A DNA stretch of 7,555 nt from Treponema sp. (lineage in GTDB: Bacteria > Spirochaetota > Spirochaetia > Treponematales > Treponemataceae). The notes beneath the pieces were generated by a model. The model did not search any database. It was not told the DNA's origin and saw only the letters and a program-made list of their open reading frames with translations. Position numbers and translations under genes: made by a program. Positions 1 through 6,428 of the stretch are shown piece after piece. Position 1 is the first letter of the stretch, and the number at the start of each line of letters is the position of its first letter. The stretch is taken from assembly GCA_016296575.1 (NCBI GenBank), contig JAEDJA010000050.1, forward strand, positions 1-7,555. The letters are read 5' to 3'.

Positions 1-1560
1 ACTTTCAAACGCACCTTTTTCTACAGTTACCGCATCAATGTTTACTGCAGAAAGTACTGAGCAACCAATAAAAGCAAACTCCATAATTGTTGTAACATTC
101 TTCATTTCAACAAAATTCAAATTAATTGCATAACCGAATGCATACCTGCCGATTGTTGAAATATTCTTGAGTGTTACTGTATCAAGGCACTTGTTGTTTT
201 CTGAGTAATCTCCATTCGATGAAGAACCAAACGCATAATCACCAACTGTTTTGATATTTTCCAGATACACAGTCTGTAGACTTTGACAGTTCCTAAATGC
301 GAATGTTCCTATTGTACCTGCATCTTTCAAGTAAACACTTCTAAGATTCTTACAAGATTTAAATGCAGAATCTCCAATTGTTTCTGTGCCAATAATTTCA
401 ACAGATTCTAATGCATCACAAGAATCAAAAGCATAAGTTCCTATTGTTTTTACAGTCTTTGGAATAGTTATACTACGTAAACCATCACAATTATAAAACG
501 CATAGCTTCCAATCGTTGTTAGACTTGACGGTAAAACAACTGATACAAGTTTCTTACAATCCTTGAAAACAGAAGTATTGCTGCTTGCAGTGCTTATTGT
601 TACCAGCTCCTGTGTTTCTGATAAATCCAGTGTAATTTCAAAATTTGATTTTGCAATTTTTGACGCTAGGCTCACAAGTGTCGCTTTCGAAATATTACCT
701 GTCACTTTTACTGTAAAGGCATCAGTAAGATTAGTTAAGTTCAAATCTTCAACTGTTGAAGCAGAAACAGTAATTCCGTAATACCACTGTGCATATAAAA
801 TCAAATCACAATCAACAGAGACAGTTTCCTTATTTTCATAAACTACTTGTCCATTAGAAGAAGTAGCCCATCCATTAAAGGTATACCCGGACTTTTCAAA
901 TGAGTTTGTTCTTATTGCCTGCTCAACTCCATAATAAAAAGTCTGAGACGCCATATTTCCACTGCCACTGTTAGCATTAAAAGAGACTATATATTTATTT
1001 CTGTCATAATAAATCTTTACGACAGAGTTACCACTCTCATTGATGGTCACTTGTGAAAATGTCTTAGCTGTAAAGCCTGTATAAGTTTTAGCTGCTGCCT
1101 GTGTTAATTCCCCGGTTTTTCCAGAGAGATTCTGAGTGTCACCACTTACCAGCTCATAATTATTTCCAAGGGAAGTTGTCTGCTTATAATGCTGAACTTT
1201 GTATGTAACTGTTTTTGGTTCTTTCCAGACAGCATACAATGTAATGTCACGAGAAGTATCAAATACTGTTTGATTAGAATATTCAACATCACCTGTTGCG
1301 GAAGAAGACCAGCCGACAAATACATAACCAGTATTTGAAAAACTGTTTTCTGTTAATGGCTCTGGGCATCCAAAGTAAAATTCCTGGGTAAATGCTTCTC
1401 CAGTTCCGCCATTTGGATTAAATAAAACAGTATAATTTCTTCTATTATAATATATTCTAACGACAGTTGTGCCATCTGCAGCAATCTTTGTTTGTGAATA
1501 TGAATCTGCAATAAAACCTTCATAAGCTTTTGGAACAGCCTGAGTTAAAGAATCTGTTTT
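1..1560 (-). CDS. BspA-like leucine-rich-repeat surface protein with InlB-type repeats, partial at both ends
   Basis: One frame stays open from about 1560 down to position 1 with no stop, so the C-terminus lies outside the window. Reading N to C: the second half of a beta-rich InlB/Listeria-Bacteroides unit (1560-1441); a Flg_new repeat (about 1440-1219) with an FNPNGGTG start and a GYVFVGW core; a complete second beta-rich unit with YKVQHY (about 1206-997); a second Flg_new repeat (about 993-784) with GYTFNGW; a short linker; then eight or nine BspA-type leucine-rich repeats of about 23 residues (about 570-1) with the TIGxxAFxxC pattern. Such proteins are usually exported adhesin-like surface proteins. 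No signal peptide and no believable start are present. In-frame ATGs at 1596 and 1677 lie inside the neighbouring gene without a good ribosome site, and the first unit lacks its expected N-terminal half. The family call is firm; this copy appears headless, or joined to the upstream gene by a frameshift. Confidence 0.85.
784..1560 (-). repeat. Tandem InlB/Flg_new-type protein repeats (about 1.5 to 2 units)
   Basis: Two copies of a composite module lie in tandem. Each has a beta-rich unit ending in a KIYYDR or RIYYNR motif, followed by a Flg_new unit with an N-x-G-G/S-G start, a GYxFxGW core and a closing LYAxW. The second beta-rich unit is complete and begins with YKVQHY. The first is cut and starts only at KTDSLTQ, which aligns with KTGELTQ of the second copy. 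These are protein-level repeats that probably form a stalk carrying the leucine-rich domain away from the cell surface. Confidence 0.8.
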
Positions 1561-2329
1561 AAAAGAATAACGAAGTTCCTGCCTGTAGTTCCGCATAAAT
1601 ACCAGTAACAGGCTCTCCCGTAAGGGAAACAATATAAAACCTGAGAGTTCCCAATGCTTCAAGCGTAACCAATTCATTATTTTTCTCAAACATGTCGTAA
1701 CTAGCCGCTGCTTTTGCACCTATAGATACTTTTCTCCATGGACTGTAATCAAAAGCAAAACCTACAGACGGTGCTATAAAATCTAGCGAGTTTTTATTAG
1801 CCTCAAGAAGAAAACCAAGAGAAACTTTCTTGTAATTTGGAGCCCTTCCTAAAAGCTGCTCAGTTTTCTGAGAATACTGAAACTCATATGTTTTTCTAAA
1901 CAGATATGCTCCGGTTTTTACATCCAGCATCCGAACACGCAAAATATAACTGCTGTTAAACTCTTCCAGTTTTCCAAAAACAAGGAATCTGGCTCCAAGT
2001 CGTTCTGCTACCGAAAGAATCGTTTTCTCACTGACAACCCCTGAATTTTGAAACTTCAATTCTTTTTCTACCTTATCCATATGTTCCCGAGTAACTATCT
2101 GGAGCAGTCCATCTTCTGCAAAAATAGAATCTGCAAGCTGCTCGCGAATATATAAGGTCATTGCCTGGCTGGGGCTTTCAAAATCATCTATGGCCAGAAT
2201 TGATTTGGCATCACATTTCTCTGTAATATCAACAGCTGCTTTTGTAATAGCTCCATCAATTGTTGTATTTGCGAAAAGCTGTCTTGAAAGCAAAAATGAG
2301 ATAGTTAAAATAATTAATCGTTTCTTCAT
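1559..2329 (-). CDS. CsgG-like secreted envelope protein, probably truncated at the C-terminus
   Basis: This 256-residue protein starts with a type I signal peptide (MKKR, hydrophobic stretch, cleavage likely after Ala20 in LFA-N). Residues about 40-155 resemble the CsgG/LpoB/TolB-N-type fold: an ILAIDDFES strand, a REHMDKV segment typical of this fold, then LGARFLVFGKLEEF and RMLDVKTGAY. Residues about 160-256 alternate polar and aromatic positions like strands of an outer-membrane beta-barrel. The protein stops abruptly at GTSLFF, in mid strand by appearance, and a different protein begins in the +1 frame at the same bases. The start at 2329 has AGAGG five bases upstream and sits 12 bp after the LPP20 gene, so it is the last gene of that operon. 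Removing one T from the T4 run at 1561-1564 would fuse it in frame to the BspA-like protein. The role is unknown; the fold occurs in envelope-complex proteins such as CsgG, LpoB and FlgO/FlgT. Confidence 0.75.
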   Translation of the reverse strand: MKKRLIILTISFLLSRQLFANTTIDGAITKAAVDITEKCDAKSILAIDDFESPSQAMTLYIREQLADSIFAEDGLLQIVTREHMDKVEKELKFQNSGVVSEKTILSVAERLGARFLVFGKLEEFNSSYILRVRMLDVKTGAYLFRKTYEFQYSQKTEQLLGRAPNYKKVSLGFLLEANKNSLDFIAPSVGFAFDYSPWRKVSIGAKAAASYDMFEKNNELVTLEALGTLRFYIVSLTGEPVTGIYAELQAGTSLFF

Positions 2330-2341
2330 AGATACCTCTGC

Positions 2342-3316
2342 TTATTCGAAACATTCTGTGATAAAGCGTTCTTCCAATTGTTCTTCGAGATTAGCAAAAG
2401 CAATCTGTTCGATGATCTCCCGATTATAAGCAGACAGTCTTTCGCACTTTGCGGCAAAAAATGCTAATCCCGTATTATTATTACTTACGGTAATTTGTAT
2501 CTGAGGAATACTGGAATAAATCCCATTTAATTGAGATTCATTCCAGAAAACATCAGCACTAAGCACATATCTGGTATTCGTTTCTGCAACAGTAATTCCA
2601 TTTTGTGAAAGCAAAGAACAAATTTTTCCTTTAATTCTGTTCTGCTTATCACCATTCACAATAACTTTTATCGTTGCTTGTGACCGGATTGAAGATAATA
2701 CTGATAATTCAGAGACAATCTTCTCTGCAAATGCTGTATATTCTGAACATCGGTGAGGATATATTGCAAGAGCCATCTCATACAACGAATAAAAATCAGA
2801 ATATAATTGTTCTGTTCGATTAAGCTGAATCAACTGATTTAAAATCTCAGTTTCCTTATTTATCTGTTTTAATGAAGTTTTACAGTTGTTCATTACTGCA
2901 TCCATTTTCTGGGAAATAACATTCCAAACATCTTTTTTGCCTAGATACGCACAGATATAAAATTTCTCATTACGTTTGTCATAAATACTGTTTGTATATT
3001 GAACAGAGAACAAGTCTGATTTTGTTGATGAAATCAGATTCTGCTTTACATCACCTTTTTCTATATATGAAGAATTGTTTCGTTCAATACATCTCAAAGC
3101 CTGTGTTTGAGAAGATATAGTTTGGTTAAAATATGAACTTAATTCAGAGAGTGCCGACTTCTTTGCAGAACTCTCTGAATTACCTTCTCCAATAGCCCTG
3201 ACATAATCTTCAGTCGGAAAAGCCTTCTCCAAATCAGTCAACCACTTTGGACTTGAAGCAAAGCAGAGGGCTGAATACATAAAAAGAATTGAAATGTTGA
3301 TAATCTGTTTTTTCAT
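2342..3316 (-). CDS. LPP20/FlgT-like secreted protein
   Basis: This 324-residue protein has an N-terminal signal peptide (MKKQ, hydrophobic core, cleavage likely after Ala20 in CFA-SS). The Cys18 context SALC is a poor lipobox, so a soluble periplasmic protein is more likely than a lipoprotein. Residues about 23-130 carry the LPP20-family pattern: PKWL, then AIGEGNSESSAKKSALSEL, then a segment ending FYICAYL. A central helical region (about 140-210) follows. A C-terminal domain (about 213-300) has the strand pattern ATIKVIVNGD and QIQITVSNNNTGLAFF, recalling the TolB-N-like part of FlgT-type proteins. A GGGGG ribosome site lies six bases before the ATG. The gene begins 17 bp after the lipoprotein gene and ends 12 bp before the CsgG-like gene, indicating co-transcription. 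Function is inferred only at family level: a periplasmic component of an envelope assembly. Confidence 0.7.
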   Translation of the reverse strand: MKKQIINISILFMYSALCFASSPKWLTDLEKAFPTEDYVRAIGEGNSESSAKKSALSELSSYFNQTISSQTQALRCIERNNSSYIEKGDVKQNLISSTKSDLFSVQYTNSIYDKRNEKFYICAYLGKKDVWNVISQKMDAVMNNCKTSLKQINKETEILNQLIQLNRTEQLYSDFYSLYEMALAIYPHRCSEYTAFAEKIVSELSVLSSIRSQATIKVIVNGDKQNRIKGKICSLLSQNGITVAETNTRYVLSADVFWNESQLNGIYSSIPQIQITVSNNNTGLAFFAAKCERLSAYNREIIEQIAFANLEEQLEERFITECFE

Positions 3317-3333
3317 ATTCAGCCCCCTTTCTC

Positions 3334-3972
3334 TTATTCTCTTGCTTCTATCATTGTGTAATTCATGAGATACTGGATTAAATCATCAACAACTTTGTCG
3401 TCTTCACCTTTGAATGCATTTTTAATCTGTTTTGCATACAAATCTTCATCCATTGAATATACGACGAGGTATGTATACTTTGATTCAGTTTCAGACTTCT
3501 TCTGAATACGTGTGCGGCCAAGTACCCACCAGTCAGTTTCCTTATTAAGGCCGGAAACAGTAACTGCAGAGGCACGCGCTGAATAACGTTCTACGGTTTC
3601 TTCAACATCAGACTTATCGCCATCTGCTCTTGCCCCAACAAAATCAGAAATCCCCTGTTTAATAGAAGCTCCAATTTCTGCGCGTGCATCAACCTGATCT
3701 GCCCAAGTCTTTATAAAATCGAGATTTTCCCCACTCTTAGAAACAACCCATATATGTTTGTCGATTCCAAGAGCCTTACTGAGAGTTTTCTGGTTAGGAG
3801 TTGCAAGCACCGTACCAACCCAGTCCGGCTGTGCAACACCAAATGCAGTGCCTTTGTGTTCAATAATTTCTGTTGGTCCAGAAACATCTTTAACTTTTGG
3901 TGCACTTGCACAGCTAGAGAGAGTAATAGCACCAACCAAACAAATTGCGAAAAAGACAGTATTCTTTTTCAT
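3334..3972 (-). CDS. LPP20-like lipoprotein
   Basis: The 212-residue product has a clear lipobox, LSSC, with the lipidated cysteine at residue 21 after MKKN and a hydrophobic stretch. The mature part opens with a short flexible region, then AQPDWV (residues 47-52), a motif often seen near the start of LPP20-type lipoproteins. A mixed helical domain follows, with a strand segment from WWVLGR to YLVVYSMD (about 145-175). An AGGAGG ribosome site lies six bases before the ATG, the strongest in the operon. It is the first gene of a three-gene envelope operon with the LPP20/FlgT-like and CsgG-like proteins. The shared inverted repeat and a TATATT box lie 47-81 bp upstream. In vibrios the LPP20-family lipoprotein FlgP works with FlgO and FlgT in a flagellar outer ring. 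That parallel is only structural, because spirochaete flagella are periplasmic and lack those rings. Confidence 0.72.
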   Translation of the reverse strand: MKKNTVFFAICLVGAITLSSCASAPKVKDVSGPTEIIEHKGTAFGVAQPDWVGTVLATPNQKTLSKALGIDKHIWVVSKSGENLDFIKTWADQVDARAEIGASIKQGISDFVGARADGDKSDVEETVERYSARASAVTVSGLNKETDWWVLGRTRIQKKSETESKYTYLVVYSMDEDLYAKQIKNAFKGEDDKVVDDLIQYLMNYTMIEARE

Positions 3973-3986
3973 AGACGTCCTCCTGC

Positions 3987-4004
3987 GCTGTTTTAAGCAA
4001 CAGC
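3987..4004 (-). promoter_or_regulatory. Short hairpin in the lipoprotein operon leader
   Basis: On the minus strand GCTGTT, six loop bases and AACAGC form a perfect 6-bp stem, ending about nine bases before the AGGAGG ribosome site of the lipoprotein gene. GCT triplets lie on its 5' side. It could affect leader stability or ribosome access. There is no U-tract, so it is not a terminator, and a stem this short may be chance. Confidence 0.25.
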
Positions 4005-4018
4005 AGCTTATATATCAA

Positions 4019-4024
4019 AATATA
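4019..4024 (-). promoter_or_regulatory. Candidate -10 box of the lipoprotein operon
   Basis: TATATT on the minus strand lies 12 nt downstream of the TTGGGA edge of the inverted repeat, and an identical hexamer lies at the same distance in the copy upstream of the AAA gene. It predicts a start near 4012 and a leader of about 40 nt. There is no good -35 hexamer at 17 nt; the inverted repeat covers that place, which suggests a regulated promoter. In this AT-rich stretch, the conserved spacing is the main support. Confidence 0.45.
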
Positions 4025-4034
4025 AAGTACGTAT

Positions 4035-4057
4035 ATTCCCAAGTCACGGGAATGATT
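4035..4057 (-). promoter_or_regulatory. Inverted-repeat operator, copy 1
   Basis: ATTCCC-N7-GGGAAT (4035-4053) is a 6-bp inverted repeat. From TTCCC to the trailing ATGATT it matches 20 of 22 bases of a second copy at 6374-6395. It starts 3 nt beyond the 3' end of the FlhA-like gene and about 63 bp upstream of the lipoprotein start codon, where the -35 region would be expected. A dimeric regulator is the likely ligand, and the nearby WYL protein is the obvious candidate. Confidence 0.6.
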
Positions 4058-4060
4058 CAA

Positions 4061-5407
4061 TTATTCATCATTGCTTGCAACATTCTTTCGTAATAGACGT
4101 AGTGCTTTTGCTTCAATCATGCGGATCTTTTCCAGAGGAATATCAAAGGCAAGTCCAACTTCTTCAAGGGTATGACTATGTTCTTCGCCCAGTCCAAAAC
4201 GCATTGATATTACTTTCTGTTCAAATGGTTCTAAACTTCCTACAATCAGGTTTAATCTTTCCTGTAATTTTACGAAATCATCATTTGAATTTTTCTTAGG
4301 CTGCGTTGCTTCTGATAGCTTTCCGTGAACTGAAGCTCCTGAATCACATCCTGAAGGTAGTTCAACATCTTCTCCAATCGTTGCGAACACATATAATGAA
4401 ATATTTAGCTTACTAACAGCTATACTCAATTCCATATCAGATAAAACATGGATATTAGAAATCCCTAGTGAGGCCAATAAGATTTTTACACTGTAACGAA
4501 GCGGTTCTACACAAAGAACTACAGGGGAGAAACCTTGATCTATCATTTCATTGATTTTCAAAGAGAGTTCATTATAAAATAGTTTTCTTGTGGTGGGGTC
4601 AAAGGCAATTTCTCCAGTTTCCGTCAAATTATCAAACATATGCTCAGATAATTTCTGCGAAAGCATCAGTGCCTTAATGTAATTATTGCAATCACCCAAA
4701 GAATCAATAACATCAGGTATAATTGCACACCTTACCTTGTTCACAAGAACTTGAAGTTTTGCTCTTTCATATTTTGGTTCATTTGAAATAGTTTCCAAAA
4801 TTGGAATCAAGTTTCGAATACTAACTTCTTCATCTAAAAGCGAACAAAGAACCATTTTTACAACAGACAGGGCTGCATTTTCATATTTTTTTACTATCTG
4901 AGTACAAAGAAATTCATTTTCTTTTAGTACCTCATCCAATAATTCCCCAACATATTGAGTCGTAATAACTGATGATAAATTCTCTTTTACCGTTTCAGAC
5001 AGATGAACTCTGATAATTCTTGAGAATGATAATACAACATATCCATTTTTCTCTGCTTCGGCTTTTCTTCCCTTTGTAATCCACAAACCAGGGGCTCCAA
5101 AAACAGGCTCTTTTACAGGCTTACCGCTCATTTCTGTTTTTACAAAGCCAGTATTCAAAATCAAAAATGAATTCTTTCTGAATTCAAACCTTCCAGATGA
5201 ATATCCATTCACCTTTATTACATACTCAAGAGGCTTAAGAGTTTTATTACTTTTTACACGTACATTCGGAATAACAACACCGTACTTATCAAAAATTTCC
5301 TCACGAATCAAGGGAATTGTTTTAAGAATTTCATTGAGGCATTTTTCTAAACACAAATCGCTGCCAAGTTCCAATGTAAATAAATCAAGTTTTCTGTATT
5401 TTTCCAT
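4061..5407 (-). CDS. Soluble FlhA (FHIPEP) C-terminal-like domain fused to a sigma-70 region 4 helix-turn-helix
   Basis: I prefer the ATG at 5407, which has GGAGG eight bases upstream and gives 448 residues. An earlier ATG at 5425 gives 454 and has its AGGA crowded against it. Residue numbers here use the longer form. Residues about 13-350 follow the cytoplasmic domain of FlhA/LcrD-type export-gate proteins in order: a helix with REEIFDKYGVVIPNVRV, then LKPLEYVIKVNG, KEPVFGAPGLWI (105-116), HLSETVKENL (141-150), VSIRNLIPILETIS (201-214) and a final alpha/beta part with SPVVLCVEPLRYSVK. The FlhA transmembrane half and its signature are absent and no membrane segment is seen. After a polar linker (about 352-388), residues 390-447 match sigma-70 region 4: LEPFEQKVISMRFGLG, HTLEEVG and the recognition helix ending IEAKALRLLRK. 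Sigma region 2 is missing, so it cannot be a complete sigma factor. It lies 23 bp after the AAA+ gene, surely in the same operon. Both domain calls rest on motif order seen by eye; the joint function is unknown. Confidence 0.82.
   Translation of the reverse strand: MEKYRKLDLFTLELGSDLCLEKCLNEILKTIPLIREEIFDKYGVVIPNVRVKSNKTLKPLEYVIKVNGYSSGRFEFRKNSFLILNTGFVKTEMSGKPVKEPVFGAPGLWITKGRKAEAEKNGYVVLSFSRIIRVHLSETVKENLSSVITTQYVGELLDEVLKENEFLCTQIVKKYENAALSVVKMVLCSLLDEEVSIRNLIPILETISNEPKYERAKLQVLVNKVRCAIIPDVIDSLGDCNNYIKALMLSQKLSEHMFDNLTETGEIAFDPTTRKLFYNELSLKINEMIDQGFSPVVLCVEPLRYSVKILLASLGISNIHVLSDMELSIAVSKLNISLYVFATIGEDVELPSGCDSGASVHGKLSEATQPKKNSNDDFVKLQERLNLIVGSLEPFEQKVISMRFGLGEEHSHTLEEVGLAFDIPLEKIRMIEAKALRLLRKNVASNDE
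4085..4258 (-). other. Sigma-70 region 4-like HTH domain at the C-terminus of the FlhA-like protein
   Basis: Residues 390-447 of the longer form align by eye with region 4 of primary sigma factors, including the RFGLG turn, the HTLEEVG first helix and the IEAKALRLLR end of the recognition helix. Against the E. coli sigma-70 recognition helix (TRERIRQ), this protein has PLEKIRM. Glu585 and Arg588 are kept, while Arg584 becomes Leu and Gln589 becomes Met. DNA binding therefore remains possible, but normal -35 recognition is doubtful. Confidence 0.78.
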
Positions 5408-5430
5408 AATCTTTTCCTCCGCCATCTTTC

Positions 5431-6279
5431 CTAGCCACTAAATCCAATGCTTCTCTTGCCCAATTCTTTTTCTTCCTGCATTTTGCACAATTCATCAGTA
5501 ATGTATGTTTCAGTTACCTTTTCCTGATTCATAAAACGGAGTCTGGAAGAAAGATTTCCAAAATCACCTGGAGTTGCGCTCTGAAACCTCGAAATCCTTC
5601 TGATATCTTCTTCATTAAAATCAAACTGAGGGAAATACTTACCCAAAAGATTTTCTACGCCTTCATATTTCAAAGCTTTGAACTCCACCATAATATGAAA
5701 GCGCCTCTGCATTGCCTTATCCATAATGTTCCGAAGGTTTGTTGTACAGATTACAATTCCCTCAAATTTTTCCATTTGCGTTAGAAATTCATTTACCTGA
5801 GTAATCTCCCAGCTTTGAGACGAATATGACCTTTCGCGAAAAAAAGAATCTACTTCATCAAAAAGAAGAATCTTTTTCTGTTTCTTTGCTTCTTCAAAGG
5901 CTTTTGCAATATTCTTTTCAGATTCACCTACGAACATTCCCAGTATGTCTGAGGCATTTTTTGTGATTATGCATTTACCTAACGATTCAGCAATATAATG
6001 TGCAAGATTTGTTTTTCCGGAGCCGCTTAATCCGTAAAAGAGAATTCGAATGCCTTTTTCCTTCCCCTGAGATTTCCTGTCATTAACAATAGCATTCTGA
6101 ACCATCTCGACTATTTCCTGAGCTGGAATTGAAGTATTTAAGACTGATAAATCATAAGAGAGATTAACAGATTTTTGCTCGAGAGAATCCAACTCATATG
6201 GATTTTCAATTATTGTGGTCTTCTGTGATTCTGATTTTTCTGTAGTATAAATCTGTCGCAAAAGGTATTGATAATTCAT
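5431..6279 (-). CDS. AAA+ ATPase, single module (SpoVK/COG0464-like)
   Basis: This 282-residue protein has one AAA+ module. Walker A is GLSGSGKT (residues 83-90), a pore-loop-like GMFVGESE follows (114-121), Walker B is ILLFDE (137-142), sensor 1 is Asn181 in CTTN, the arginine-finger region is QRRF (191-194), and a sensor 2-like TPGDFGNL lies at 236-243. All key residues are present, so it should hydrolyse ATP and form a ring. There is no protease, nuclease or membrane domain, and the first 75 residues (with YDLSVLNT) are probably an adaptor region. AGGAG lies eight bases before the ATG at 6279. It ends 23 bp before the FlhA-like gene, making that protein its likely partner or substrate. Type III export uses an unrelated F1-type ATPase (FliI), so this is not a FliI substitute by descent. 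Remodelling or threading of the FlhA-like protein or its cargo is an inference. Confidence 0.88.
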   Translation of the reverse strand: MNYQYLLRQIYTTEKSESQKTTIIENPYELDSLEQKSVNLSYDLSVLNTSIPAQEIVEMVQNAIVNDRKSQGKEKGIRILFYGLSGSGKTNLAHYIAESLGKCIITKNASDILGMFVGESEKNIAKAFEEAKKQKKILLFDEVDSFFRERSYSSQSWEITQVNEFLTQMEKFEGIVICTTNLRNIMDKAMQRRFHIMVEFKALKYEGVENLLGKYFPQFDFNEEDIRRISRFQSATPGDFGNLSSRLRFMNQEKVTETYITDELCKMQEEKELGKRSIGFSG

Positions 6280-6331
6280 TAATTCACTCCTAAGTTTGAT
6301 ATCGGATATAAGTCAGTCATTTACTTGGAAG

Positions 6332-6359
6332 TTGACATTTCGTCCTGATGATATAGAAT
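6332..6359 (+). promoter_or_regulatory. Promoter of the WYL regulator gene
   Basis: A perfect TTGACA (6332-6337), a 16-nt spacer and TAGAAT (6354-6359, one mismatch to TATAAT) form a good housekeeping-type promoter reading right, with a start near 6366 and a leader of about 60 nt. The operator copy at 6374-6390 would lie at about +9 to +25, a common place for autorepression. Confidence 0.7.
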
Positions 6360-6362
6360 ATA
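6357..6362 (-). promoter_or_regulatory. Candidate -10 box of the AAA/FlhA-like operon
   Basis: TATATT on the minus strand lies 12 nt from the TTGGGA edge of the second operator copy, the same layout as upstream of the lipoprotein operon. It predicts a start near 6350 and a leader of about 70 nt. It overlaps the -10 box of the WYL gene on the other strand, so the two promoters probably compete or are co-regulated. Confidence 0.45.
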
Positions 6363-6373
6363 CAAAGCAGTTG

Positions 6374-6395
6374 TTCCCAATGCACGGGAATGATT
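6374..6395. promoter_or_regulatory. Inverted-repeat operator, copy 2
   Basis: TTCCC-N7-GGGAA with the flanking ATGATT matches 20 of 22 bases of copy 1 at 4036-4057. It sits between the divergent AAA and WYL genes, just downstream of the WYL transcription start and upstream of the AAA -10 box. A single protein bound here could affect both directions. An ATG inside the repeat (6390) is in frame with the WYL gene but is probably not used. Confidence 0.62.
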
Positions 6396-6428
6396 TTGAA
6401 ATTAAATTACGGAAGAAAGGAAGAAGAT

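Noticed and set aside
563..781. Small plus-strand reading frame with a signal-peptide-like start
   Set aside because: It is antisense to the well-supported BspA-like coding frame, has no ribosome site and matches no family I know.
1594..1596. ATG as the real start of the BspA-like protein
   Set aside because: It lies inside the CsgG-like gene, has no ribosome site, and would give an exported-type protein without a signal peptide.
3378..3935. Two short minus-strand frames inside the lipoprotein gene
   Set aside because: They lie in another frame of a gene with a clear lipobox and ribosome site, and show no domain of their own.
4035..4053. Inverted repeat as a terminator of the FlhA-like gene
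   Set aside because: The stem is only 6 bp with a 7-nt loop, no U-tract follows, and the same element occurs upstream of the AAA gene where a terminator makes no sense.
3754..4093. Overlapping plus-strand frames opposite the lipoprotein gene start and its promoter region
   Set aside because: They are antisense shadows of the lipoprotein gene and run through its promoter; their composition is not protein-like and no ribosome site is seen.
6363..6380. Sigma-54 promoter reading of the TTGGGAAC to TGCTTT stretch
   Set aside because: The GG to GC spacing is shorter than the required 10 bases, and the other copy has no GC at the matching place.
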